64,000 nucleotides of DNA. Origin: Inia geoffrensis. Taxonomy: Eukaryota; Chordata; Mammalia; Artiodactyla; Iniidae. The translations under genes and the position numbers were made by a program. A model generated the notes under the pieces. The model had not been told where the DNA came from. It saw only the letters and a program-made list of their open reading frames with translations, and ran no database searches. The first letter of the stretch is position 1. The number at the start of each line of letters is the position of its first letter. The stretch is from NCBI GenBank assembly GCA_036417435.1, contig CM070904.1, positions 60,024,408 to 60,088,407 of the forward strand. Direction: 5' to 3'. Below, piece after piece: positions 1 to 10,929 of the stretch.

Positions 1-571
1 ATAACTGACACCTCGGCAACAGCCCAAAGCTGTGCATCATCTGCCTTGGAAAACAAAAACTCACATCCTCAATGACTAAGAGTTCAAAGTCAACAGTCAT
101 GGCTTCTGTCTTTTCCCTAATGTGAAAGGTCTCCACCCCCTCCCCATATCCCCCTTTAAATTTTAGGCTAACCCCATCACTTGAGGACTGATTGTTATTA
201 TGTTACAGCCATATAAGGAACACTAAGAAGTCATTACTTATATTGAGATTCTGCTTAAAAGGGAAAATTCTGCTTAAAAGGGAAAATATCCAAAGCATAT
301 CAAGTGAAAGGAAAAAGCAAGTTGTAAAACCAAATGTGTAGTCACGTTCCATCAATTTTTAAACATAATTAATACACATAATTTGTGTGTCTATGGAAAG
401 TTTGTATGTGAAAAATTGTGTGTTCCAAATTATTAGCTGTGGGTAAAAGAGAAAAGGAAGGGAGAAAATTTTATCTTTAGACTGTTTTGTATTACTTGAA
501 ATTAAATAATCAAAAATAAACTTTTACATAAAAGAATAAAATTTTTGAAAATAATAAATTAGACTTTCCTT
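1..571. other. Unique AT-rich sequence, no gene seen
   Basis: No open frame with splice support, no recognisable repeat consensus and no CpG cluster is visible. The stretch is AT-rich, with short T and A runs. The only structure I see is a 19-bp perfect tandem duplication listed separately. Confidence 0.6.
248..285. repeat. 19-bp perfect tandem duplication
   Basis: The unit attctgcttaaaagggaaa occurs twice in a row without a mismatch. The lack of divergence suggests a recent replication-slippage or repair event. Confidence 0.85.
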
Positions 572-588
572 AAAAAAGAGAGCACTTG

Positions 589-700
589 GACTTCCCTGGT
601 GGCACAGTGGATGAGAGTCCGCCTGCCGATGCAGGGGACATGGGTTCGTGCCCCGGTCCGGGAAGAGGCCCGCGTATCACAAAAAAAAAAAAAAAAAAAA
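589..700 (+). mobile_element. CHR-2-type SINE with large internal deletion
   Basis: The tRNA-derived head (gacttccctggtggcacagt, then the B-box region gggttcgtgcccc) is present. The sequence then jumps from gggaaga directly to ggcccgcg and a poly-A tail, so about 100 bases of the CHR-2 body are missing. A target-site duplication (agagagcacttg) flanks it at about 577-588 and 702-713. The insertion is therefore a genuine retrotransposition event. Confidence 0.9.
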
Positions 701-984
701 AAGAGAGCACTTGACAGCTACTAGAGACCTTCCCCCAAAGTTCTGAACCTAAAGAGGCTACAGAGACCTCATGCTTCTGTCTCTATGTACAAGTTTCAAG
801 CCATATCCAGGCAATCCCAACTTTTAACTCAGAGACACTCCCACATACATTTAGCACTTCAGGCCTCCCCTCATAGAAACACCTTACAGACTATTCTAAA
901 GTTGGTATTTGTGTTACCCCCATAGCTTAACACAACCTTAATAGCATTTCATCCTGAGAGCGAGACTTCTTTACAGAGATTTCA

Positions 985-1425
985 AAGTACTCCAAGGAAG
1001 CATATTATGAAAATGTAGCTCTGGGAGAGGTAAAAGTATGGAGACAATAAAAAGATCAGTGGTGGCCAAGGAGTGGGTAGGGGGCAGGGATTAATAGAGC
1101 ACAGGGTTTTTAGGACGGTAAAACTTTTCTGTAGGGTACTATAATGGGGGATCCATATTACTATACATTTGTCCAAACCCACAGAATGCGCAAGAGCAGA
1201 TCCTAATGTAAATTATGGGCTCTGAGTGATAATGATGTGTTAGTGTGGATCAACTACTATAATAAATGGACCACTCTGCTGGGAAGACAGAGTCTGGGGG
1301 AGGCCGGGTGTGTGGGGGACAAGGACGCCTATGAGAACTCTCTGTATTTTCTGCTCAGGTTTGCTGTGAACCTAAAACTGCTCTAAAACATAGCCTATTT
1401 AGAAGGAAAGAAAAAAAAAAAGTGG
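985..1425 (+). mobile_element. Old L1 (L1MB/L1MC-like) 3' end
   Basis: The sequence follows the familiar L1M 3'-UTR order: agatcagtggtggccaagga, a purine-rich stretch, then catttgtccaaacccacaga, aaactgctctaaaa and a terminal A-rich run. It is a 5'-truncated, old insertion. The subfamily is from memory only. Confidence 0.8.
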
Positions 1426-1587
1426 TCCTATAAGGTGAAAAGAATGGCAGAAGCATTTTATACGTAGGGAAATGTTGGTGGTATTTGAACAACTTGGCCA
1501 GAGTTAAAAGATAACTGAGCAACTCCACCAAAAAAAGCCTACATTCAAGGTAATGCAAAAATAAAGAACCATTGGGTTTGGTCCTAC

Positions 1588-1661
1588 CTCTCTTATGTTG
1601 GATTCATACAAACCAACGAAATGATCATTGTGGCTAAGAATTGACCGTGTCAATTTGATCT
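1588..1661 (-). other. Exon-like unit on the minus strand (tentative)
   Basis: On the minus strand, an AG acceptor preceded by a pyrimidine-rich stretch (ttccttggcag) is followed by 74 bases open in one frame (2 + 24 codons), and then by a donor GAG|GTAGGA. The peptide includes HNDHFVGLYESN, which reads like ordinary protein, but I recognise no family. A second possible acceptor (cttag) at 1,634-1,635 would start the exon at 1,633. With that start its phase would follow on from the candidate at 1,834-1,944. Such units occur by chance in long DNA, so this is only a pointer for transcript or conservation data. Confidence 0.22.
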
Positions 1662-1833
1662 CTGCCAAGGAACATTACAAGAGGTGATTTGTTGAAATGT
1701 CTCTGCTGCTGGCCCTGGCAAGGCCACTGAGAGCTCCTAGGTAAAAAGTTGGCTTGGCTACCTTAGGGCCGGCTCCGGGGCATCTCCTCCCGCAGTCCTT
1801 CCAGCAGTGGCTCTTCCCCAGAGCTCCGCTCAC

Positions 1834-1944
1834 TTGCTCCTGGAGCCCTGGAGGTGGGAGAGGCGCTCCCAGAGTCTCCTGGAATAATGAGAAGTCTCCA
1901 GTAGCTCTCGCGCTGGCAATGTGACGCTCACAAGCGGCTCGGGG
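1834..1944 (-). other. Exon-like unit on the minus strand (tentative)
   Basis: The minus strand has an unusually long, clean pyrimidine tract (cttcttcccctccgcag) directly before position 1,944. It is followed by 111 bases open in one frame (1 + 36 codons), and the frame closes just after a GTGAGC donor at 1,833. The peptide contains SRRLWERLSHLQG, and I know no matching family. Its starting phase (1 base) is what an exon ending like the 14,736-14,859 candidate would need. The unit sits in a locally GC-rich patch (about 1.73-1.95 kb), so it may instead be a conserved regulatory element or an untranslated exon. Confidence 0.25.
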
Positions 1945-3829
1945 CTGCGGAGGGGAAGAAGAAAGAAAACCAGCTAAGCAGAAGAAAAGTCTGTAGTTGT
2001 GAATGTGCAGGCTAAAGGAAGTGCACACTTGACAAGCCTTTCAATTGAGACCACAAAGCCAAGGCCGATTTACAATTGCAGCAAGGATGGAAAGGGTTGG
2101 AAAACAGACACGCGGAAAGTTGAGGTCATAGGTCCGTACCGATCTTAAATATTTTTCTAAATGACACAAAACCCAGTGGAATCTGCAGTTGGTAAACTTC
2201 AAAATCAAGCTCCTTTAAAGTCCATATACCACGTACTCTAGCCATTACAAAAACAAACAAAACAACAAAGGCTTTGCATATATCAACTATGATATGTACC
2301 CAGGAAAAACAAAGTTCAAGCCATCCACAAGTACAGAATGAAAGTCTCTCTCCAGACCCCTGGCTGCTCCTAGAGACACCCCATGTACCACAGTAACCAG
2401 TTTCTCGTGTATCCACCCAAAAATAACCTGGTTTGGGTCCATTTTCAACCACCACTCTCAGCTGTAGACAAATCTAGTTCAAAGACTCATAAAACAATGG
2501 TGGGGTTAGGATCACACAGCAGAAAGGAAGGGGGCTCTAGATAACTATCAAAAAAACCAAAAAGCCACCCAAGCTCCTTTTTCCTTTAGGAAGACTTTAA
2601 AAACATCAACATTTGTCAAAGGAAGAGGAAATTTTTATTAGAACCAAACTTTCCCATTCAAATAGCTGAGCAACACAAAACACTGAAAAACGTACTCCTT
2701 TTGGAAAATAGCACCTTTTTATTTTTTAACCTCAAGGGACACTTTGCCAAGAAAACTTTCATGTAAATAAATCAAAGCAGAAAACAAATCCAAAATACAG
2801 CATTCCTCAATAATCATTTGGAAGTAAAATCACACAATTAAAAAAAAATTCACATCAACCTTGAAATTCAAGGGAAATGCTTTACAAATAATATCAAAAC
2901 TCGCCTCGCTTCAGTTTAAATTGAGCCTCAGAATCAATTTGAAAAGAGAATCGAGAATGTAAAAATAAGACACAAAAAAATAAGACACTAAAATAAGACA
3001 GATAAAAATATCCCCCCGTGGAAAGGTCAACCAGAAGTTTGACATTTTCAGCAGTCATTTAGTGAAGTTAAAGCGTAAAAAGCCATTTCTAGAGTGGACA
3101 TCCTTAAAAACAAACTCTTCAGCTCAGCAGCATCCACAACCCTTGAGTTTCAGAGCAAACTGTGGAAATCCTGGTGTTTTCCTAGATGCCGGGACAGGGG
3201 AATTTGGCAGATTCACGCGGAAGTTGCCTCCCCATCTGCCGAAGACTAACTGCAATTTAGAAGGGGCGAGTGCAAAGGGGCCTTGGCGGCCGCTCTGCCT
3301 AAGGCCAGTCATGTCTTCAAGTTACAGGTACTCTTTGGGGAGGAGCTTTAGATATGCAAGAAAAGAAGGAAATACTGGTGCATATTTTTCTGATTCTTTT
3401 TAAAAATCAGAGATTTTTTTTTTTAATTACAGAAGTACTTCTAATTTCCCTTCCAACTTCCCAGCTCTATCACCTTCCTGCAGAGAATTCCTTCAAGAAC
3501 GTGCTCAGGTTCCCCTGCCTCGCTCAGCCTTCCCTAATGATTCTCACATTTTCCAGATCTTTCCATTCTAATTCCTCTTGTATTAATATTCTATAGGACT
3601 CAATTCTATATGACCTGGTACTTAATCCTCTTCCTTGAACTGGGTTTGTCTCAAAAAAAATAAATAAATAGGCGAGGATCACATTTTCTTCTTCTTCGAC
3701 TCGCATACAGTTGGTGCTCAAGAGTTACTGGATAAAAATCAAGTCTTCAAATTAAGCATAGTTTAATATTTGTCTTAAAATTATCAGCCTGTCAAATAAC
3801 CCATGGATTGAAGTCAAAACTGTGGTGTA
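1945..3829. other. Unique sequence, no gene assigned
   Basis: Mostly AT-rich and without recognisable repeats. A GC-richer patch at about 3,120-3,330 contains tggcggccgctctgcc and other CpGs, unusual for this neighbourhood. It could be a small regulatory element. The short open frames here have no convincing splice partners. Confidence 0.5.
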
Positions 3830-4038
3830 GGGCTTCCCTGGTGGCGCAGTGGTTGAGAGTCCGCCTGCTGATGCAGGGGACATGGGGGGTCGTGCCCCAG
3901 TCCGGGAAGATCCCACATGCCGCGGAGCGGCTAGGCCCGTGAGCCATGGCCACTGAGCCTGCGCATCCGGAGCCTGCGCTCCGCAACAGCAGGGGCCACA
4001 ACAGTGAGAGGCCCGCGTACAGCAAAGAAAAAAAAAAA
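3830..4038 (+). mobile_element. CHR-2-type SINE, full length
   Basis: It contains the complete head ggcttccctggtggcgcagt, the B-box region, the ccgcggagcggctaggccc core, gtgagaggcccgcgtac and an A-rich tail. The internal A and B boxes derive from a tRNA and serve the SINE's own pol III transcription; this is not a tRNA gene. It lies immediately before a MER44/Tigger7-like element. Confidence 0.92.
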
Positions 4039-4064
4039 TCAGTAAGATAAAATAAATATCTATA

Positions 4065-4530
4065 CACATATCCTTCGACTTACGATGCGGTTACATCCCA
4101 ATAAACCCACTGTAAGTTGAAAATGCATTCACTATTTCTTACCTACCAATCCTCATAGTTGAGCCCAGCCTAAGTTAAACTTGCTCAACACTTACATCAG
4201 CCTACAGTTGGGCAAATTCACCTAACACAAAGCTTATTTTATAATAAAGTGTTGAATACCTCATGTACTTTACTGAATACCGTACAGAAAGTGAAGAACA
4301 GAATGCCTCTAAGTGTATCGGTTGTTTACCCTCGTGCTCACGTGGCTGAGTAGGAGCTGCGGCTGCCCTGCCTCATAAGAGAGGGTCGTATTGCATGTCA
4401 CATGTCATTGGCCCGGGAAAAGATCAAAATTCACAATTCAAAGTAAACTTTCTACTGAATGCGTATCACTTTCGCACCCTCTTAACACCGAAAAATTAAG
4501 TCAAACCATCATAAGTCAGAGACCATGTGC
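4065..4530 (-). mobile_element. TcMar-Tigger DNA element (MER44/Tigger7-like)
   Basis: The left end, ccttcgacttacgatgcggt, and the right end, aaccatcataagtcagagac, are the inverted terminal sequences of the MER44/Tigger7 group. The interior includes cctacagttgggcaaa, tataataaagtgttgaata and gaatgcgtatcactttcgca, which match my memory of that consensus in reverse. It is a non-autonomous relic with no transposase frame. Confidence 0.8.
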
Positions 4531-5033
4531 ATACAGCAAATTGCAGCAACTTGTCACAAAACTTTCACTGAGCTGAGTTTTTCCAAAACCTTGGCCAATT
4601 TATTTGTTTAGCTATGGAGGTTTAATTATTGGCAACTAACCATGCCATGTGAAAATCTGACCCATAAAGGTTAGAGGCATATTCCTGTGAAGTGGTGGAG
4701 GGTGGGAGTGAGGAAGGGGGAAAGGAGAAATACAAAAAAACATTCTAACTCCAATTGCAGGCTTAACATAGTAGTACATTTTTCTTTCATCCAATTTAAG
4801 AGAACATGCATAGTTTCTTAAAAGTCATGGTGATATGATGGGACTGATAACAGGCAAGCATAAAAGGTACTTAAAATCTAACATGTTCTTGGCAGTCAAT
4901 ACAGCAGCTAAGCGACAGGGAAATCGGGGCAAGTTTTCTCAACTTTTTAATTATAACTATATCCTTGGCTTCTAGAAACAGTGGCTTTCAAATACTACAA
5001 ATCCTTGCTCTTTCAAGACATCATCCCTTGTAT
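4531..5033. other. Unique AT-rich sequence, nothing recognised
   Basis: No repeat consensus, coding signal or notable structure was found between the Tigger relic and the L1 tail. Confidence 0.5.
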
Positions 5034-5165
5034 GGTGATGGATGTTAACTAGACTTATTGTGGTGATCATTTTGCAATATACACAAGTATTGAATCACTG
5101 CAATGTATACCTGAAACTAACATAATGTTATATGTCAATTATACCTCAATTAAAAAAAAAAAGAC
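5034..5165 (+). mobile_element. L1 3' tail fragment (L1MA-like)
   Basis: The string ttgtggtgatcattttgcaa, then acctgaaactaacataatgt, tatgtcaattatacctcaat and a poly-A tract form the 3' terminus of an L1MA-type element. Only about 130 bases remain. Confidence 0.75.
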
Positions 5166-5282
5166 AAAAGACATCATCTCATACCATCCCTGTCTATCCA
5201 CCCAGCCTCATAACCCAAATAAACCACGGTGTGTGTATCTTTGGTATAGAATTAGTGTTAACTGAAATTACTTTAAGCAGCG

Positions 5283-5430
5283 TATGGTAGCAAGAACATG
5301 GACTTAGGAAAGAGCCAAACCCAGTTTTCCAACCTAATAAATGTGATCTTACACAAATCATTTAACCAGTTTGTTTGTTTCCTCTGCCACAAAACAAGGT
5401 TAATATCTCCTACCTTTAAGAGTTAGTAAT
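5283..5430 (+). mobile_element. MIR SINE relic
   Basis: It follows the order of the MIR consensus: agcaagaacatggacttagg, a diverged tRNA-like part, cacaaatcatttaacca, cctctgccacaaaacaaggt and ctcctaccttta. It is old and highly diverged. Confidence 0.55.
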
Positions 5431-5435
5431 AATGC

Positions 5436-5610
5436 CAATTATCATTTAGTTCTAGAACTGTGCCAACCACACTATTGCATTATCTGATTTAATCCTAACA
5501 CCACAAAAATGGAGAGGAAGGTATTAATATTCCTACTTGAAAGATAAGAAAACAGTGTTAGAGAGGTTAAGTAAAACTGTCCCAAGATCACGCTTTTGAA
5601 ATATGTGGTA
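5436..5610 (-). mobile_element. MIR SINE relic
   Basis: Reverse-orientation MIR landmarks are visible: atctgatttaatcctaacac, then gttagagaggttaagtaaaa and cccaagatcacgc. It lies tail to tail with the + strand MIR just upstream. Confidence 0.6.
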
Positions 5611-6169
5611 AAACAAATCAACTCAAGTTATGCTGCGTCCAAAATCTGTGTTCTTAATTGCCTGTAAGTTAAACTGTATCTTGACTGTTTGTAAGAATTG
5701 AAGTGAATTCTTGTAGTAAATATTCTTAGGTCCCTTGACTGCTTTCTACCTCTTAAAATAAGAGAAGTGCTGAAACAGCATGGTAGAAAAGCATAAAGTA
5801 TACCAATCCCAAACAGTAACACAAATCATCCACATGATACTACAAATGTCCTTTGTTCTGGCTCTAAAATAACAATGCTACAACCAAGCATAAAAACGTC
5901 AAGGATCCTTGAAGAATAATCTATTCCAGGTACTTGACTACGTGGGCAAGATAATACTGGGTATTATCTATCAGTAATTCTGAAGAAAGGCAACAGAGAT
6001 ATCAACCAGTTCCCAAGATTCCCAATCTCCCAGTGGGGAAAAAAATAGTTCACACACCCTAGACAAGCTTGGAGGACACCACAGAGCTCAAAGAACAAGG
6101 AGAGCCACATAAGTTGAGGAAAGATAAATGCTGATTGAATCAGGAAGCAGAGAGGAGCACAAGGATACA
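5611..6169. other. Unique AT-rich sequence, nothing recognised
   Basis: No repeat, splice-supported frame or motif cluster stands out. Confidence 0.5.
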
Positions 6170-7045
6170 GCAAATCTCCTCCTCCAGAAATTTTCAAATT
6201 CCCTGTAGACATTATGCTTTGGGATTTGGGAATGAGAAATGGGAATGTCCAGGAAGTTCCCCAGAATTCCCCAAGTTATAAGTTATTCAACAAACACTTC
6301 CAAACACCATTTACTCATTATTATGGATATCTAAAAGAAAGGTTAAATAAGAAATAAACTTAATAGTATTTCCAAAGAATTGTAGTCTATAACAAATGTT
6401 CAAATGCTAGAGAATGTCAGTGAGCATTATTGGGGAACATTCCAATAGCAAGCCAAATCCAGCCCTCAGTTTGTTTTGGTAAATAAAAGTTTTACTGGAA
6501 CACAGCCCCACTTGTTCATTTCACGTATAGTCTGTGGCTGCTTTCACACGAAACAGCAGAGTTGATAGTTGTGACAGAGTCCATATGGCTTGCAAAGCCT
6601 AAAATATTTATGATCTGGCCCTTTAGAGAAAAGGTTTGTTGATCCCTGAAATAACCTTCCTTGTAGATCCAAATGCAGGTTAACAGCACTACACAGAATC
6701 ACATGTTGAAACTGCCATCTTAAAGGCTTATTTTGCTTTGGAAACGTATTTCTTGGAATACCACTCATAGGATTTGTAAACAACACACTATGCATATAAA
6801 TTTATATTTATTTTATTTGCAAGGATGACTCACCAGTAGCAGCCGACAGGGCCATGAATACCCATTTATAACATAGCAACAGCTACAAGCAATCATGACC
6901 AATTCTCTCCTCTGCGCTCCTATCCTGACCTGGCTCTGGGAAATGTCAATCTTATCCTTCAGTTCTGTAGGCTAGCTTTCAACTTGACATCAGTGATTCT
7001 TTTCATGTACTTTTGTCTCTATGTTGATTGTTTTAATTCTCACAG
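6170..7045. repeat. Diverged segmental repeat, copy A
   Basis: After removing the hAT element at 6,450-6,648, this segment aligns by eye with 32,165-32,830 in the same orientation. Shared blocks include aattccct-aga before ctttgggat-tggga, gcacta...agaatcacatgt, tattttgctt...aaacgtatt, cataggatt, cataaattta and ctttcaacttga..tcagt. Identity is roughly two thirds to three quarters in the best blocks. Read on the minus strand, it contains an AATAAA-like signal near 6,815. This raises the possibility of an unidentified old LTR or retroelement end, but I cannot name the family. Confidence 0.65.
6450..6648. mobile_element. hAT-type non-autonomous DNA element
   Basis: The landmarks agccaaatccagccct, taaataaaagttttactgga, acacagcccca, tctgtggctgctttcaca, aaagcctaaaatatttatga, tctggccctttagagaaaag and gttgatccctg belong to a common eutherian hAT (Charlie-group) MITE. 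I do not name the subfamily. It interrupts repeat copy A; the matching site in copy B is empty. Possible degraded 8-bp target duplications (caatagca / aaataacc) flank it. Confidence 0.75.
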
Positions 7046-7654
7046 GAGAATTTCAACACTTTTTCCCATTTACCTTTTTCCTTAACTGATTTTTCTGGGG
7101 ATTTGGAAAAATATAAATTTCCTAAGAAATCCTGGGAAGGAATTCTACCATGAAAGCACTATTCTCTTCAGGTGTATATTTAGATGCTGAGTAGGAATCC
7201 AACTCACCAGAAAAAGAGTTGGGGAGAGGAGGCAAGCATGAGGATGAACCAAGTCTCCAGGATGTTTTAAGGAAAAGATTAAGGTCTGTCTCAAAGCCTA
7301 GAAAGAAGACCAACCAAAGTGGAGACAGGAAGAAAGCAAGATTTCCTAATGCTTTGGTCCCTGGGATGGATTTAAGGTCCAAATTTCAGAGCACCTTTCT
7401 CCTCCAGAATTTAAATTGTAATTTGGCTAAGATGAGAGGCATCTACTGTGGACCATGACAGGAGTGAGTGCAATTAAGCCAGACTATATTTCTGAAGATA
7501 ACATGCTTATAAATTATAACTTCAAACATCCTCATCCAAAGTGGTTTGGAACCCTATCAAAATCCCATTTCTCTGTCCAGCCTTTTAAAGGCTCATTTAT
7601 TTGTGCCAGAAATACAAAGCATGAGGATCATAATAAAACTCAAGGAAACAAAGG
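7046..7654. other. Unique sequence, no gene assigned
   Basis: The minus strand has a weak exon-like unit ending at a GTGAGT near 7,204. Two reading frames are open through it, so coding cannot be inferred. Nothing else was recognised. Very weak similarity to 32.85-33.1 kb may extend the A/B repeat. Confidence 0.4.
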
Positions 7655-7855
7655 CAGTGGCATAGAGTAGCAGCAAGAGGGTTCCAGACTTGAACCACAG
7701 AGTCCTGGGCTGAATCCCAGCCCTGTCACTCACTACACAGGTAGTCTTGGGCCAACTGAGCTGCCGTCTCTCCCAGGCAAAATGGGCATTAGGACGCCCT
7801 TGCAGAGTGGCCATATGTGAAGTACGCGGCATGCGGTGGGTGGTAATAGATGATA
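7655..7855 (+). mobile_element. MIR SINE relic
   Basis: It shows the MIR order agcaagagggttccagactt, gaatcccagccctgtcactc, cttgggccaactgagctgcc and ctcccaggcaaaatgggcat, followed by a degraded tail. Confidence 0.7.
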
Positions 7856-9444
7856 GCTATTAATAAAAATTTAATATTTAAGGAGAAGGTGTAAAGAAGA
7901 GGAAACAGTGAGGAAGAATGAGGATCACAAGGGTTGAATTAATAGGTTGAATCATATGAAACTGCCAAAATTTGACCACTTTGACTCATAAAACTAGTAA
8001 TTTTAAAATAAATATTATAAAAGAAGCCTGAAAGGAGAGAACATGGAAAACTAATACCCGATACTCATTCCTCCACTGGTGGCACCTTAGAAGAAATCCA
8101 GACACCAGATGGAAAGGCTACAGACTAAAATAGAAAACACCTTCATCAACTCCTCACCAGATAGGAGGTGTGACTTCAGGGAAGAGAAGATTCAACAGAG
8201 ACAGACAGAAAGACAGAAACACACACACACACCCTCGCTCACACGTAGCCCATGTAATTCACTTGTTCTCTCTCTTCCTTCTCCATTCCTGCTCTCTCCT
8301 TTTCTTTCCTTACTTCTTTCCCCACACAAGGCCCAAAGGTGACTTTTGTTAACCATTTTGGGATGGAAACACAGCATTTCTGGTCAGCTGATGTTACCAG
8401 CTGCATGGCAAGCCTTTCTGCAGGCCTTGTAGAGCAGCTGGTAGCTCGATAAAGAAATCCAATGGATCCATCACTTTTTCCCCCTGATTTTTCTATCTTC
8501 TCTTCACACCAGAGTTATTAGTTTTGTTAGTCTTGTTAACAAAGACTAAATCTTGTTACTCTTCACCCAATTAATGGGTCTGTGGTTATTTCACAGAGTC
8601 ATGTCAATTCCTGGATGAGTTCTGAGTTCCAAGGCACCCAACCAGCCCAATCCTAAGTTAACTCTAGTGCAGCTATATCTAAGTCTCAAAAAGGTTCTAA
8701 GTGAGAAATCACAGCATCTTGAGTGAGACAGGGATTAAGAACCGGCAGAGGTAAGAAAGAAGTAACTTGTCATTTCTCCCATGCCCCCGATGCACTACTC
8801 TCTAAAGAGAATCGGACTTCACTGGTAATCAGATCGCCTTTCTCTGTTGAGTCCCAATTTCAGGTATGTAAATCCCATCCTTGCAGAACTTCCGCACTCC
8901 CCATTTCCATGAGGCATGCATGTTTTATCTGCTGACTGGCAGTGATGTGGTAATCCTTGATGATTACCCTCACATGTAATACATGCAAGCTTTCATCAGT
9001 GGATGATCCCAAAGCACTGGTTACAGGAGTTTGCAGGATGCCACCCACGTGGGCCGGAACCAGATGTTCTAGTTTTCTAGTGGGGTGTTTGTTTCTCCAA
9101 AGCTTCACTCTGGGGTTCCTGGGTCTATATACCTTTACTAGACAGGCATTAGCAAAGCTTCAAGAGGGAGCTTCTTGAAAATAGGCATTCTGTATATCCA
9201 ACATCCCGCTGTATCTCCAACGCCTGGTTCAGCGTCACATCAGACTTATTTAAGTATTTGTGGAATGAGCGAAGCTTAAAATTACAGAAAAGCAATAAGT
9301 GTGAACAGTTTCAAGCTCATAAACTTGGTAAAGAAAATGTGTAAATCACTAAATGGCTAAGTTTCTACCCTAGACTTAAATTCAAAGCAGCGCAAAATGT
9401 ACCAAACTCTTATTTGACGGGAACAAATTAATATAAGAAACATA
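7856..9444. other. Unique sequence, no gene assigned
   Basis: Mixed AT-rich DNA with a short pyrimidine/CA-rich stretch near 8,205-8,330. A strong-looking donor, GCAGAG|GTAAGAAAG, lies on the + strand at 8,750-8,751, but I see no upstream acceptor with an open frame. No repeat consensus was recognised. Confidence 0.45.
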
Positions 9445-9664
9445 GGGCTTCCCTGGTGGCGCAGTGGTTGAGAGTCCGCCTGCCGATGCAGGGGACACGG
9501 GTTCGTGCCCCGGTCCGGGAAGATCCCACGTGCCGCGGAGCGGCTGGGCCCGTGAGCCATGGCCGCTGAGCCTGAGCGTCCGGAGCCTGTGCTCCGCAAC
9601 GGGGGAGGCCACAGCAGTGAGAGGCCCGCGTACCGCAAAAAAAAAATAAAAATAAAAAAAAATA
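9445..9664 (+). mobile_element. CHR-2-type SINE, full length
   Basis: It has a full head, B-box, ccgcggagcggctgggccc core and gagaggcccgcgtaccgc end, and then a composite A-rich tail (aaataaaaataaaa). Very low divergence from the other copies marks it as young. Confidence 0.93.
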
Positions 9665-10409
9665 AAGAATTATAGAAAAGTTACTACTTCATAAAAGCAG
9701 TCTTCATTTTAGAATGGCTATAAGTTTTCCTAGTACATGTATTCACCAAACAACTACTACACATTACGGTTAAGTTTTTCAGAACCATATCTACAGAAAT
9801 TTCCAGAAACACTGAAGGGGGTTATTACAAAAGAGGGGCACCAAAATAAATGAACAGAGAACGAATGCTTTTAAAAACCATTCTTCCAATGCCCTCTTGC
9901 AAATATTTATGTCAATTAGCAACCTAAATAAAATTTTCACCAGATCATTCTCCCTAATTAAGATTCAATGAGAATTAAAAAAAAAAAAAGGCAATCAACA
10001 TTCTTTTTCTAATTGTTTGGTTTAATTTTTATTTACCCATAGGCACTTCCAAGGCTAGGCAGGAAACCGCTTGCCCCCTGTTCTGTCTTGCAGACAGAAC
10101 AAGGTAAGAAACAGAAAAAGATCCAGTAAAGTTTAAAAAAATTAAGAGTGAACAATATCTTGTATGGCTGTGTTTTCTTGTTGTGTGCTACGTGTGTGTA
10201 CTAATATCCATAATTATGTCAGACAAGCTATGCATTTTACAAGCAGTTGCCAGACCTGCAGTGAGTTATCTGAAAAACTAACATGTAAGCTTCTTGAAGA
10301 GGAAAATAGCTTCTTATTTACTGTTTAGCTTTATAACAATTGGGTACCATCCCTTCAATACTAGACAATCAACAAATACTTGCTGACTGATGAACAATGA
10401 TGAGATTAA
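9665..10409. other. Unique AT-rich sequence with one hairpin/splice-like site
   Basis: No repeat was recognised. The only notable spot is the short inverted repeat and acceptor/donor pair at about 10,070-10,110, described separately. Confidence 0.5.
10079..10101. repeat. Short perfect inverted repeat
   Basis: The arms tgttctgtct and agacagaaca (10 bp each) are separated by tgc. The arms carry AGAACA/TGTTCT half-sites like those of steroid-receptor elements, but in the wrong arrangement and spacing for a classical one. The function is unknown. Confidence 0.7.
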
Positions 10410-10710
10410 TTTAACATAAGATTAAAGTCAGGAATTCAGGGGACTCTGGGTCTATCACTCACCGAGCAGCCTTGAACATTAGGTTTCTTCAAAGCCTGCT
10501 CTATCATCTCGATAGGACTATTGCAGGGGGTCATCAGGCACAGTGGAGAAAACATTACATTAATGAGCTAGACACACCCCTGCACCATAGCTGTGTGACA
10601 CTGGTAAGTCACCTGTGTTCTCTGGCATCCATTTTTCCTACCTAGAAATTGAGAGTGGTGGCCCAAGTTGCTAAGTTTCCTCCTACCTAAAAGGTTCTCT
10701 GTTTAGATAT
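10410..10710 (+). mobile_element. One or two MIR SINE relics
   Basis: MIR-like strings occur twice in tandem order: gggtctatcactcaccgagc with cttgaacattaggtttcttc, and then ccatagctgtgtgacactgg with catccatttttcctacctag. Boundaries are uncertain. Confidence 0.5.
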
Positions 10711-10881
10711 TTCTTTTACAATTGCTAGCAGGATTCCGCAAGAATTATGCTAACGGGAAAGGCTACCTCTTTAATTAAAGATGGTTTTCCAATCTACTCC
10801 TGTATTGAAATGCGAACCAACCCGCTCATTAAAAAGTAATAACATTTTTCATTTAATTTAGCAATTTAGTTCTTAACTCAC

Positions 10882-10929
10882 CGAGGTTTGCTTTTAATTT
10901 GATTTGCCTACCAATAATTTGTTTGCCAA
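10882..10929 (-). other. Exon-like unit on the minus strand (tentative)
   Basis: The minus strand shows an acceptor (gttattcttcag), 48 bases open in one frame (2 + 15 codons, peptide GKQIIGRQIKLKANL) and a consensus donor GTGAGT. The strong donor is the best part of the evidence. The unit is short and AT-rich, so chance is likely. Confidence 0.18.

Noticed and set aside
4130..4150. Minus-strand donor GGTAG|GTAAGAAATAG
   Set aside because: It lies inside the MER44/Tigger7-like element and has no coding frame.
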